The notes beneath the pieces were generated by a model. That model was not told the origin of the DNA. It saw only the letters and a program-made list of their open reading frames with translations, and made no database searches. From Poriferisphaera corsica (GTDB lineage Bacteria > Planctomycetota > Phycisphaerae > Phycisphaerales > Phycisphaeraceae): 64,000 bases of DNA. Both the position numbers and the translations under genes were made by a program. The stretch lies in contig NZ_CP036425.1 of NCBI RefSeq assembly GCF_007747445.1, positions 4,227,169 through 4,291,168 on the forward strand. The letters are read 5' to 3'. Shown here in pieces: positions 36,977-46,063 of this stretch; the first letter of the stretch is position 1, and the number at the start of each line of letters is the position of its first letter.

Positions 36977-38101
36977 GTGACGACGCCATCCCCCCCGCCA
37001 ACGCCCTCATCTGATCCATCCCCAGCAGATGCGACACCTCCCGACAGCTTTCGCTTCGACGAGGATCTCTGCCATGTAAACCGCTCTGCTCCAAAGGTTT
37101 GGAACGATGCATCACTGCGCAACAAGGTGACACTGATCATCATTGTCTCCGCCACCGCCGGGGCTGGCATCGGCATTCTTGAGATGAAATTCGGCCACCT
37201 AACCTGGCCTCTCTTTCTCGCATTAGCATTTGTCATTTCAGGACTTATCGCCTTTGCCCGTACATGGGTTGTCTCTCCAGCCGACCAACTCATCACCAAT
37301 ATCCTCGATATCTGTACCAACACCTCCCCCCGCACCATTAAACGTCTACCAACCGAACGCCGCGATGAGATCGGCCAAATAGCCCGTATCACCCAACGCC
37401 TTGCCGTGTCAGCAGTTAAAGATGCACAAGAGATCGCGCATCTCCGCCGCACACTCACCCAGCGCATTGAACACGCCACCCGACGCGCGTGTTCGCAGCT
37501 CGAAAACCTCGCCAGCCGCGATCCACTCACCGAGCTAGGCAACCGGCGCGCTCTCGATGAGCAACTCGACGCGTTATATGCCGCCGCCAAAGCAACCCGA
37601 ACCGACCTGCTTGCGGTCATGATCGATATGGACAACTTCAAGCAGATAAACGACTTACTGGGTCATGATGCGGGTGATGAGTTGCTTGTTCTGCTTGCAA
37701 ACATTCTCCGCGGCTCGATCCGACATGACGATTTGCCTGTCCGACTCGGCGGCGATGAGTTCCTGATCCTCCTCCCGGGTTGCCCGCTCTACCGTGCGCA
37801 ACAACTCGCGGATAACACACGAAAATTATTCGTGCGGCAAGCGAAGATGTCGTTCAGTGATTCGAAGTTACGTGCGACGCCTAACTTATCGATAGGCATT
37901 GCTTCGATGAATCACGATAAGGCGGAGCATGGCGATGCGCTACTAAAAATCGCGGATGGACGGCTATACAAATCAAAACACTCGGGCAAAGGTGTAACGA
38001 CTATGCCAACGAATACTCAGCCGCACATGACGGATGATCAAGTCAGTAATTCAAAACGTTTTGGAAATGATGATCAAGAAAACAATCGGCGCGTGGGTTA
38101 A
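36977..38101 (+). CDS. Membrane-bound diguanylate cyclase (GGDEF)
   Basis: A 374-residue protein with a Pro-rich N-terminus, two membrane helices (about 50-68 and 75-99), a HAMP-like stretch (about 100-160) with a short coiled coil, and a GGDEF domain (about 185-340). The catalytic motif RLGGDEFLILLPG is intact, and RHDD five residues before it is the RxxD inhibitory site, so the enzyme should make c-di-GMP and be product-inhibited. A short unstructured tail ends at NRRVG. The start GTG has no good ribosome-binding site. The third-position base preference changes within the gene, C-rich in the first two thirds and G/T-rich at the end. Confidence 0.88.
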   Translation: MTTPSPPPTPSSDPSPADATPPDSFRFDEDLCHVNRSAPKVWNDASLRNKVTLIIIVSATAGAGIGILEMKFGHLTWPLFLALAFVISGLIAFARTWVVSPADQLITNILDICTNTSPRTIKRLPTERRDEIGQIARITQRLAVSAVKDAQEIAHLRRTLTQRIEHATRRACSQLENLASRDPLTELGNRRALDEQLDALYAAAKATRTDLLAVMIDMDNFKQINDLLGHDAGDELLVLLANILRGSIRHDDLPVRLGGDEFLILLPGCPLYRAQQLADNTRKLFVRQAKMSFSDSKLRATPNLSIGIASMNHDKAEHGDALLKIADGRLYKSKHSGKGVTTMPTNTQPHMTDDQVSNSKRFGNDDQENNRRVG

Positions 38102-38628
38102 TGAGGTTGGCATTGATCGTAAACGCGCAAGTGAATTCGGTCTTATTGTAATTGTTTTGATTTAATTTGATCTGATGTGCAGATCAAGCGGGTGTGGTGC
38201 GCGTCATGGAAGAAGAAGTATTGTTTTTGAAGGCTTTTTGCCGATACATGTCTTTGATGAAAGTTTTGGATTGAGATGGGTGTGGGATACGCTTTATATA
38301 GATTGATATTGATACGGTTTTTTTACGTAACTGATTTTGCCTAGTTTAACTATTACAAAATTATGCTAAGCATTGTTTGTTTCATATCATAGTTGTGTAT
38401 AATTGATCGTAAATAGATTGAGAGTGAATGTGTGAGAGGCGGGGATCGTCTGTTACAGATGTATATTAATTCGGAAATAGGCGTTGCATTTAATCGTGTG
38501 ATTAATGCTTGTCGATGATTCGCGTAAAAACTATTTTTTTTCATTTCCTACCAATGATTGTTTTTACCGAGGGCATTGCACAACGGCGCTGAAGTGAGTT
38601 GAGAGACTTTTTTTTACGGGGTTTTAAC
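38102..38628. other. AT-rich intergenic region
   Basis: 527 bases upstream of the matrixin gene. It contains one DnaA-box-like TTATACACA on the minus strand (38394-38402) and T-rich tracts. No gene, RNA or array of boxes is seen. The + strand is G-rich here, in contrast to the region to the left. Confidence 0.4.
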
Positions 38629-39927
38629 ATGAATATTGCAACTTTAAGCAAGCGGTGCTGTTATTTAGCCGCATTTTCTGTCGTTACAGGCGGGTTATCC
38701 ATGGGCGCAGATCATATCGCGTTTGATGGTTTGGCGCCTTGGACAAAGACGATGACGGATGGGAATGTGTCGACGATAGGCACGCCGATCACGTTGACTT
38801 GGTCGATTGTTCCTGACAACACCACAACGGACGTCGATCAGGGCAACTTGTCTTATAGCAGTCAGTTGATTTCGACATTGGATGATGTTTATAAGGTTTC
38901 CTATGTCGACAAGCTGAAGCCGATCAGTGAGCGATCGTGGTTCTCGTTGTTCAGTAACGCGTTTGATCGTTGGGGTCAGGTATCGGGCTTATCGTTTGAA
39001 TACCTGAATTACGATGATGGTGCGCGACATGGTGGTTGGGAGAGTGGCGGTCAGTTTAAAACGAACGATGGTAAATTAGGTGTTCGGGCTGACATGCGTA
39101 TCGCGGGTGCACGGATTGACGGGCCATATAATACTTTGGCGTACAACTATTACCCTGAATACGGTGGTGATATGTTGATCGACCTTGATGATACGGATTG
39201 GGAAGATGACGCGTACTTTGAGAATGTGATTATTCACGAGATGGGTCATGGGTTTGGCTTGCCACACTTGCTCTCGGAAAGCTCGAACATGCTGATGGAG
39301 CCGTATTTGGACACATCGATCCACGGGCCACAGTTCGATGACATTCTGATGATGCAGCGTTTATATGGTGACCGTTACGAGAAGGGTCTCGGTAACGAGA
39401 CGATGGCGAATGCGACGGATCTTGGCACGCTAACGGGCGACACGACTTACAAGTATGGTTCGGATGCTCGTAAATCTGAGATTGAATTTGGGGATATTGA
39501 TTTCCTTTCAATTGATGATGATTCGGATGTAGATGTGTTCAAGTTCACGCTCGATGAGATGACGAAGATTACGTTTAAGCTTTCGGCTGTTGGAATGACT
39601 TATGATCGTAGTGCGCAACCAAAATTTGATGGTGATGTGGTTGCTGAATATGAATTTGACGCAAAGAAGCTGAGCGATTTAGCGCTTGAGATTATTGATG
39701 AAGAGGGCGATCGTGTAGCTTTGCTTGACCGTTATGGTTTGGGCGGCATTGAGCGTTTGTATAACAAGCGTTTGGCGGAAGGGGACTACTTCCTGCGTGT
39801 CATGGGAGCAAACGACAACGCTCAGTTCTATGAGTTGTCATTGCAAACAGTGTTCATTCCTGAGCCAAGTACATTAGTTGCGATGGGTGGGTTGATGTTG
39901 TTGGCGAGACGTCGCCGCGGTGCATGA
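38629..39927 (+). CDS. Matrixin-family zinc metalloprotease with PEP-CTERM anchor
   Basis: A 432-residue secreted protein. Signal peptide: MNIATLSKRCCYLAAFSVVT, cleavage near SMGADH. The catalytic domain (about 30-250) has the metzincin zinc site IIHEMGHGFGLPH with the first His near residue 203, the glutamate next to it, and a downstream SNMLMEP Met-turn. After it comes a beta-rich domain (about 255-405) resembling the pre-peptidase C-terminal type (DVDVFKFTLDE...GDYFLRVMG). The C-terminus FIPEPSTLVAMGGLMLLA followed by RRRRGA is the PEP-CTERM exosortase signal. So it is an exported, surface-sorted protease. ATG 38629 has GGGG upstream. Confidence 0.88.
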   Translation: MNIATLSKRCCYLAAFSVVTGGLSMGADHIAFDGLAPWTKTMTDGNVSTIGTPITLTWSIVPDNTTTDVDQGNLSYSSQLISTLDDVYKVSYVDKLKPISERSWFSLFSNAFDRWGQVSGLSFEYLNYDDGARHGGWESGGQFKTNDGKLGVRADMRIAGARIDGPYNTLAYNYYPEYGGDMLIDLDDTDWEDDAYFENVIIHEMGHGFGLPHLLSESSNMLMEPYLDTSIHGPQFDDILMMQRLYGDRYEKGLGNETMANATDLGTLTGDTTYKYGSDARKSEIEFGDIDFLSIDDDSDVDVFKFTLDEMTKITFKLSAVGMTYDRSAQPKFDGDVVAEYEFDAKKLSDLALEIIDEEGDRVALLDRYGLGGIERLYNKRLAEGDYFLRVMGANDNAQFYELSLQTVFIPEPSTLVAMGGLMLLARRRRGA

Positions 39928-40080
39928 ACACGGTGATGTGAATGTTAGAGCTAGTTGTATCATGATTTGGAACATCCGAGTCGTCAAAACAAGCAGCTAA
40001 CCTATGTAAAGATGATTTTTACGAAACGACCTATTGGATAACGCTCCAGGTCATTTCGCAAAACGCTTTGAAAATGAAGA

Positions 40081-40108
40081 AACGCTCTCTGTTGAGGGCG
40101 TTTTTTTT
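40081..40108 (+). terminator. Terminator after the matrixin gene
   Basis: AACGCTCTC and GAGGGCGTT form a stem with one mismatch, followed by eight T. Confidence 0.85.
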
Positions 40109-40221
40109 ATTGTTGTTGCAAACTTTAGAAGTGAGCAGCGTCTTAATAGATGAGGGCGGGAGGTATTTGCGCTTGATGTGAGCGCATAGTACAGAGGACA
40201 GACCTTCGGGATGCATAGAAA

Positions 40222-43200
40222 ATGAGAACAGTAATCGCAACGATCGGGCTGATATTGATGGCGATGGTGGGGTTGGGCTGCAAGGGGCAGTTGATTGATT
40301 TTGGGTTGGATCAGACGCCGCCGGAGGAGAAGATCGTGGTGAACACGATGGCGGAGTGGCGTGTTGCACCGCAGCGGACGGGGAATGTGTATACGACGGC
40401 GCATGCGGTTGAGAATCGGGTGGATAAGGTTGTGTTCCGTGTGAATCAGACGGGTTCGCGTGTTGCGTGGGAACTGCCGCTGGGTCAGGTGATCGATATC
40501 AATCAGTATCCGATTTTGACGTTGAAGTACCGGTCGAGTTCGCCGGGGTTTTATGATGTGTGGTCGCTGTATGGGAATAATGTTGGGTCGACGGACTATA
40601 AGAAGGGTTTTTATATTTTCAATGCGATGGATCTGATTGCGGATGGCGAGGTGCATACATTGTCGCGCGACCTGCGTGAGCTTCATGATGATGGGTTTAT
40701 TGACATGTTGGTGGTGGGGTACAGGAACAACTCGGTATCGCCGGCGGATTTGGAGATTTTTGAGTTGTCGCTGAGTCCTGCGACGGTGGAGCAGGGCGCA
40801 TCGTTCCCGATTCCAGCGTATGTTGCGGATGATATGGTTGAGGTGAAGATTGTTGATTCGCAAGGGATGCCAATTGAGGGTGCGCGGGTGACGGTGGATG
40901 TGGCGCTGGCGAATTTTGCGCAGTATGCGTATACGGGAAAGGATGGTATCGCGAAGGTGGCGGCGTACTCATTGGGTATGCGTGAGAAGGCAAAACACAC
41001 ATTGCAGATTCAGAAGGGAGAGTATGTTGATGCGTTTGTGAAAGATGTGAGGACGATCGAGGTTGGTGATGATGGGTTGCAGACGGTGATGCTGGTGAGG
41101 AGCGGGAATCTGTCGTTCGATGTGATGGACAAGGCAACGGGTGAGGAGCTGAGCGATGTGTCGGTGCATGTTGAGGTTTTGTATGAGGATGATGTGCCGA
41201 AGCTGCCTTATGAGTTGAAACAGGACTGGTTTTACATGACGGTTGTGCCTGAACAGGATCATCATGAGATTGCGTTCCCTGTGCCGAGTGAGTTTGTGAA
41301 GGAAGCTCGGGTGTACTTGTATGATGACAGATACAACACGGTGCCGCATAACGGTCGTGATGTGTATCACAATAAAGTTGAAGGCGGGTATAAGCCGTAT
41401 GCTGTGCTGAGTGAAGCGGAATTGCATCCGGGGATGGTTGTTGTGGATGGCAAGACCACGAATGGCGGACATGTGACAGTTGAGCTGGATGGTGGATCGT
41501 GTATTGAAGGCGTGGTGACGGACTGGGAGGGGAATCCGGTTGAGGGTGCACGGGTGAGTTTGTACAACGGTTTTTGCCCGTGGTATCCGAGGACGGTGAC
41601 GGATCAGGATGGTTATTATCGTTTATATGGTTTGGATAAGAGTGAGCCAGATTATCGCGTGATCAATATTTCGCATGATGATTTTGCACCGACGTATGTT
41701 GATTTGCGTGAGATGAAGGTGGAGGAGATTACTGCTGAAAAATATGATGTAGCGTTGGGTAAGGCGCATACGGTGCGGGGGATTGTCTTGGATGACGAGG
41801 GGATGCCGATGGTTGGCGCGAAGGTGGAGCTAGATAACTGGTCGAAGATTGAGCCTACGAAAGATAACCAAAAGCATCATATTTGCGGGACGTCGATTGG
41901 GGTTTTGAACTTCAAGACGAAGACGGATGAGAACGGTGGGTTTGAATTTAATAATGTTTCGGAGGATGAATATTTCAGGTTTGGTGTGCATCATTCGGAT
42001 TATCAATCGATTGCACCGATTTTGAAGGCGCAGGATGAGGCGTATGTGCTGACGCTTTATTCAGATCTGAAGATTACTGGTGAGGTGATTGAGAAGGGAA
42101 CGGGGAAAGCGATTACAGATTACAAAGTTGGCAAAGGGATCGGCTGGGAAGGCCATGACCGGATGCACTGGCAGTTCCGTGATCGTGGGATTAAGAAGGA
42201 TGGGCATGAGTTTAAGGTTGTTTACAGGGATACGTATCCGAAAATGGGGATCAAGATAGAAGCGCCGGGATACAAGCCGGGTCAATCACGGATCGTGAAG
42301 GATGGGGAACATGGCGTGCATGTGGTCATTGAATTGGAGAAGGGTGATATGTTCAGTGGCAAAGTAGTGGATTGGCATGGCGAAGCGGTGAAGGATGTGT
42401 CAGTGATTCGTGTTGATAAGGGAACGCAGGCGCATTTGGGTAAACCGAGCTTTAATCATGACAAGATGAGCGTGAAGACGGACGAGGCTGGGCGATTTGC
42501 GTTCACGGATACGGGTGAGGATTTTGCGGTGTTTGCAACGAGTAATGCGGGGTATGCGATCGCAAAGATGGATGAGGTGAAAGCTGGGCAGGGTAAAGAG
42601 ATTCGTTTGAATCCGTGGGCTGAAGCGAAGGTGAAGGTGTTGATGGATGGGAAGCCGCTGATTGGGCATTTGGTTTCATTTGATATGAATGCGAACTATA
42701 CGGATCACGATCAAAGATCGTATACGTCGATACGTAATGGGGTATTGGAAACAACAGATGAACAGGGTTACGTTGAATTTAAAGCGTTGCCTACGGGGAA
42801 GGGAAAGATTCGATGCTTTGCGAAGCAAGATGAGGGTGACAATTCGCTGAACATGATGTTTGAGATGCAAGTGGAATTGAAGGCGGGGATGAATGAGTTT
42901 GATTTTGCTTATTCGGGTAGCAGAGCGATTGGTCGGATCACGCATCCGGATTTGGATGAGTTGCCGGAGGCGTGGCAAAATGGGCCGATGAATCATGTGA
43001 TAATCCGCTCCAAGGTGAATGAGGAAGGGCTGCAGCCGCCGCTGCCTAAGGGTTGGGAAGATATGGAGCAGGATGAGCGGACGAAATGGTGGGAAGCATT
43101 CCAGAAATCGGATGCTCATAAGGCATGGGAAGCGAAGCGGAAAGCTGCATATCAGGATGTGGTGAGCAGGCAGGTGAAGCTGGAAAAGGATGGGCGCTTT

Positions 43201-43815
43201 GAGGTGTACGGTTTACCTGCGGATGCATACATCCTACAGGTCAGTATTTATGAGCAAAAAGAGGGTAATCGGTACGAGCAGGCGGCGTCGTTGCATGCTC
43301 AGTTTGAAATCAAGGAAGATGGTGGAGATCGGATTGATCTTGGTGAATTTGAAGTGCAAGTCATGCAGCATGTTGAGTTAATGCAGAAAGCACCTGAATT
43401 TGAGGTAGCGGATCTGCGTGATCCAGAGAAAGTGATCCGACTTGAGGATTACAGGGGGAAATGGCTGTTGTTGGATTTCTGGGCGACGTGGTGCGGACCT
43501 TGCGTGGCGGAGACGCCGAATGTGAAGGCGGCTTACGAAGCGCTGAAGGATGAAGGGGTTGGGTTTGAGGTGCTGGCGTTGTCGCTGGATGCGAAACGTG
43601 AGCAGCCGCTGAAGTATGTTGAGAAACATGAGTTGCCATACGCTCAAGGGTTCCTGGGGGATTGGAATAAGGACACGGTCACGAAGAAATACAGCGTGCA
43701 GGGTATACCGGCGATGTTTTTGATTGATCCTGAAGGACGGATTGTTGCGAAGGACTTGCGCGGGCCTGAAATGGTGGATGTCATCCGAGAAAAAATGAAA
43801 GCGGATGAAAAATGA
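40222..43815 (+). CDS. Large lipoprotein with carboxypeptidase-regulatory-like repeats and C-terminal TlpA-like thioredoxin
   Basis: A 1197-residue envelope protein. The N-terminus MRTVIATIGLILMAMVGLGC is a lipoprotein signal with Cys20. An N-terminal beta region (about 30-190) resembling a carbohydrate-binding or galactose-binding-like fold leads into a series of Ig-like carboxypeptidase regulatory units, each with a G-x-P-x-x-G-A-x-V core (MPIEGARVTV near 216, NPVEGARVSL near 437, MPMVGAKVEL near 530, EAVKDVSVIR near 720). The last ~135 residues are a thioredoxin domain: WLLLDFWATWCGPCVAETPN with CGPC near 1091 and GIPAMFLIDPEGRIV with the cis-Pro. It should reduce disulphides or sense redox outside the membrane. 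The stand-alone gene at 46064 resembles this domain. Confidence 0.85.
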   Translation: MRTVIATIGLILMAMVGLGCKGQLIDFGLDQTPPEEKIVVNTMAEWRVAPQRTGNVYTTAHAVENRVDKVVFRVNQTGSRVAWELPLGQVIDINQYPILTLKYRSSSPGFYDVWSLYGNNVGSTDYKKGFYIFNAMDLIADGEVHTLSRDLRELHDDGFIDMLVVGYRNNSVSPADLEIFELSLSPATVEQGASFPIPAYVADDMVEVKIVDSQGMPIEGARVTVDVALANFAQYAYTGKDGIAKVAAYSLGMREKAKHTLQIQKGEYVDAFVKDVRTIEVGDDGLQTVMLVRSGNLSFDVMDKATGEELSDVSVHVEVLYEDDVPKLPYELKQDWFYMTVVPEQDHHEIAFPVPSEFVKEARVYLYDDRYNTVPHNGRDVYHNKVEGGYKPYAVLSEAELHPGMVVVDGKTTNGGHVTVELDGGSCIEGVVTDWEGNPVEGARVSLYNGFCPWYPRTVTDQDGYYRLYGLDKSEPDYRVINISHDDFAPTYVDLREMKVEEITAEKYDVALGKAHTVRGIVLDDEGMPMVGAKVELDNWSKIEPTKDNQKHHICGTSIGVLNFKTKTDENGGFEFNNVSEDEYFRFGVHHSDYQSIAPILKAQDEAYVLTLYSDLKITGEVIEKGTGKAITDYKVGKGIGWEGHDRMHWQFRDRGIKKDGHEFKVVYRDTYPKMGIKIEAPGYKPGQSRIVKDGEHGVHVVIELEKGDMFSGKVVDWHGEAVKDVSVIRVDKGTQAHLGKPSFNHDKMSVKTDEAGRFAFTDTGEDFAVFATSNAGYAIAKMDEVKAGQGKEIRLNPWAEAKVKVLMDGKPLIGHLVSFDMNANYTDHDQRSYTSIRNGVLETTDEQGYVEFKALPTGKGKIRCFAKQDEGDNSLNMMFEMQVELKAGMNEFDFAYSGSRAIGRITHPDLDELPEAWQNGPMNHVIIRSKVNEEGLQPPLPKGWEDMEQDERTKWWEAFQKSDAHKAWEAKRKAAYQDVVSRQVKLEKDGRFEVYGLPADAYILQVSIYEQKEGNRYEQAASLHAQFEIKEDGGDRIDLGEFEVQVMQHVELMQKAPEFEVADLRDPEKVIRLEDYRGKWLLLDFWATWCGPCVAETPNVKAAYEALKDEGVGFEVLALSLDAKREQPLKYVEKHELPYAQGFLGDWNKDTVTKKYSVQGIPAMFLIDPEGRIVAKDLRGPEMVDVIREKMKADEK

Positions 43816-43872
43816 TGACAAGACAGACGTCTTATAGATAGAGCGAGTGAATAACAAGCTCAGGTTGAGGCA

Positions 43873-43901
43873 GGGAGGGGTAGATGGGGGGGGATGGGGG
43901 G
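43873..43901 (+). other. G-run cluster, potential G-quadruplex
   Basis: Four G runs of 3, 4, 8 and 6 bases separated by 1-5 bases lie between the stop codon of the large lipoprotein and its terminator. They could fold into a quadruplex in mRNA or DNA. Confidence 0.55.
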
Positions 43902-43934
43902 ATGGTTGACGAACTTCTTTCTCTTCTATGCATG

Positions 43935-43969
43935 TGTGACCGGTGGGTCTTTCGCCGGTCACCTTTTTT
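43935..43969 (+). terminator. Terminator of the large lipoprotein gene
   Basis: GTGACCGG and CCGGTCAC form a perfect 8-bp stem, followed by six T. Confidence 0.88.
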
Positions 43970-44341
43970 ATGTCTGTAACGCGAAATGAGTGGGTATTGA
44001 ACTGTGGCGAGAAGTGACAAGTGGTTGCTGGGAGGAATGCGCGATGGGTCTCTGATAGTAAAATGTAGATTTCATCTAGCGGAACGGAATCGGTGGGAAG
44101 AGGAAGGGGAGCGAATAATCCGCTAGAATGCGCAGCTTACACGATAAAAGGCAAGCGGAGGATGTGTGGCGCTAACGCGTTCTGAGGCTTGTGACACTAT
44201 TTCGGTTTGCGTCAATATTTCTTCGATCGTGCATACGGGTTCGGCAGTAGGTCGCTGCAATATGCCTATTGTCACGGAACGACCTTCTGGTCTACGAGGA
44301 AATAGCATCGCAAAACGCATTAGACAGGAAGTATCAAGATC
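43970..44341. other. lpdA upstream region
   Basis: Upstream region of lpdA. A GGAGG at 44156-44160 precedes a 67-codon frame (44166-44369) that overlaps lpdA in another frame. It could be a leader peptide but has no protein-like feature, so I do not call it a gene. Confidence 0.35.
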
Positions 44342-45850
44342 ATGGCTGAAACCAAATCATACGATCTGATTGTTATTGGGGGCGGGCCTGGTGGTTATAC
44401 CGGAGCGATTCGTGCGGCTCAGTTGGGCAAGAAAGTGGCGATCGTGGAGCGGGACAAACTGGGCGGGACATGCTTGAACTGGGGTTGTATCCCGACAAAG
44501 GCATTGCTAGCTGGTGCCGAGTTGTATCACAAGCTAACCCATGAGCGGGAAGAATTCGGGATCTCGGCTGAGAACATTTCGTTTGACTGGTCGAAGGTGA
44601 TTGCTCGGTCACGTAAGGTGGCGGGCAATCTGAATGCGGGTGTTGGGTTCTTGATGAAGAAGAACAAGATCGATCATTATGATGGTCATGCGCTGATCTC
44701 GAAGGCAGCTGCTGGCAGCCCGAAGACGGTTGAAGTTTATGATTTGAATGATGCGGAGCCGACGGGTGAGGTTGGTACGAACGGGGTTGAGAAGTTTAAG
44801 TTTGGCGGCGAGGCAAAGGTTGTCTTAAATGCACCGAAGGTGATGGTGGCGACGGGTGCAAGCCCGCGGCCTATGCCGGGTAGTGCGTTTGATGGGGACA
44901 AGATTATTTCTTCGAAAGAAGCAATGCTGCTTGAAGAACGTCCTGAGAAACTGCTGATTGTGGGTTCGGGAGCGATCGGGATGGAGTTTGCGTATGTCTA
45001 CAATGCATATGGGACCGAGGTGACGATCGTTGAGATGCTGGATCGGTTGGTGCCGATTGAGGATACGGATGTGTCGAAGGCGATGCTGAAGGCTTATAAG
45101 AAGCTGGGCATCAAGGTGATGACGAAAAATATTGTGAAGTCTGTTGAGAAGACAGACAAAGGGATCAAAGCGCTGATTAGTGCGGTTGATGATGAGAGCA
45201 AGACGCAGGAGCTAGAGGCGGATAAGGTTCTGGTTGCGATCGGCGTTCAGGGACGGTTTGATGGGCTGTTTGATGAGTCGATCACGATCGAGATTGATCG
45301 TGGGCACATCAAGACGGCTACGGATTACAAGTTGGCGGGCGCGACGTATGAGACGAATGTGCCTGGGATTTATGCGATTGGTGATGTGATTGGGCCTCCG
45401 TGGTTGGCACACGTCGCTGGTGAGGAAGCGGTGTTGGCGGTTGAGCGGATGTATGGGCATGACGCGCCGGACGTGAATTACAATGCGATTCCGGGTTGCA
45501 CGTATTGTTCGCCGCAGATTGCATCGGTTGGTTTTACGGAGCAGTACTGTAAGGAAAATGACATTGCGTACACGACTGCGAAGTTCCCGTTCCAGGTATC
45601 GGGTAAGGCGCAGGCGCTTAATGAGACGCAGGGCTTTATCAAGTTGATTGTGGGTGAAGAGCATCAGGAAGTGCTGGGCGCTCATATGGTGGGTGAGGGC
45701 GTGACGGAGATGATTGCGGAGATGGGTTTGGCGATCACGCTTGAAGCGACGGCTGAAGAAATTGTCGCGACGATGCATGCTCACCCGACACTGAGCGAAG
45801 CGGTGCATGAATCGGCGCTTGGCATTAACAACCGCATGATCAATTTTTAA
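44342..45850 (+). CDS. lpdA: Dihydrolipoyl dehydrogenase
   Basis: A 502-residue flavoprotein disulphide reductase. The FAD-binding motif GGGPGGY lies near residue 12, the redox-active disulphide in GGTCLNWGCIPTKALL near 41-56, the NAD-binding GSGAIGMEF near 205, the second FAD segment GIYAIGDV near 345, and the His-Glu active-site end HAHPTLSEAVHES near 475. It reoxidises the lipoyl arm of 2-oxoacid dehydrogenase complexes and the glycine cleavage system using NAD. About 30 residues longer than usual, with an insertion near 125-150 (GSPKTVEVYDLNDAEPTGEV). No E1 or E2 genes are adjacent. A terminator follows. Confidence 0.96.
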   Translation: MAETKSYDLIVIGGGPGGYTGAIRAAQLGKKVAIVERDKLGGTCLNWGCIPTKALLAGAELYHKLTHEREEFGISAENISFDWSKVIARSRKVAGNLNAGVGFLMKKNKIDHYDGHALISKAAAGSPKTVEVYDLNDAEPTGEVGTNGVEKFKFGGEAKVVLNAPKVMVATGASPRPMPGSAFDGDKIISSKEAMLLEERPEKLLIVGSGAIGMEFAYVYNAYGTEVTIVEMLDRLVPIEDTDVSKAMLKAYKKLGIKVMTKNIVKSVEKTDKGIKALISAVDDESKTQELEADKVLVAIGVQGRFDGLFDESITIEIDRGHIKTATDYKLAGATYETNVPGIYAIGDVIGPPWLAHVAGEEAVLAVERMYGHDAPDVNYNAIPGCTYCSPQIASVGFTEQYCKENDIAYTTAKFPFQVSGKAQALNETQGFIKLIVGEEHQEVLGAHMVGEGVTEMIAEMGLAITLEATAEEIVATMHAHPTLSEAVHESALGINNRMINF

Positions 45851-45916
45851 TGATCGTCAAAGCACCCACGCGTAGAGCGTTTGGGCTTGAATCAAACCGT
45901 TGATTAGGTATTACAG

Positions 45917-45944
45917 ACCGCATACTTTGGTGTGCGGTTTTTTT
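45917..45944 (+). terminator. lpdA terminator
   Basis: ACCGCATAC and GTGTGCGGT pair (one wobble) around TTTG and are followed by seven T. Confidence 0.85.
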
Positions 45945-45988
45945 ATGTTACGGTGAAACAATATCTACGAACGGCGAGATCTCTTCCA

Positions 45989-46020
45989 AACACCCTGCCA
46001 CTGGCGGTGGCAGGCTTGAG
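45989..46020. repeat. Palindromic repeat element, copy 1
   Basis: ACCCTGCCAC-TGGCG-GTGGCAGG with flank GCTTGA. The same element, differing by a few bases, occurs at 48533-48564. It resembles a REP/short palindromic intergenic element. Confidence 0.7.
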
Positions 46021-46050
46021 AAGATTGCTCCTGATTATTAATGTGATACG

Positions 46051-46056
46051 TATAAT
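46051..46056 (+). promoter_or_regulatory. -10 element of the TlpA-like lipoprotein gene
   Basis: A perfect TATAAT ends 7 bases before ATG 46064; no Shine-Dalgarno and no good -35 are seen. It suggests a leaderless transcript. Confidence 0.4.
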
Positions 46057-46063
46057 AATGAGT

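Noticed and set aside
38394..38402. DnaA-box-like TTATACACA (minus strand) near the composition switch, read as a replication origin
   Set aside because: Only a single box, no cluster, no dnaA/dnaN or other origin-linked genes nearby. One such 9-mer is expected by chance in a region of this size.
44166..44369. 67-codon frame with GGAGG upstream, overlapping the lpdA start
   Set aside because: Amino-acid composition shows no protein-like feature and the overlap with lpdA is in a different frame. Could be a leader peptide, but I cannot support it.
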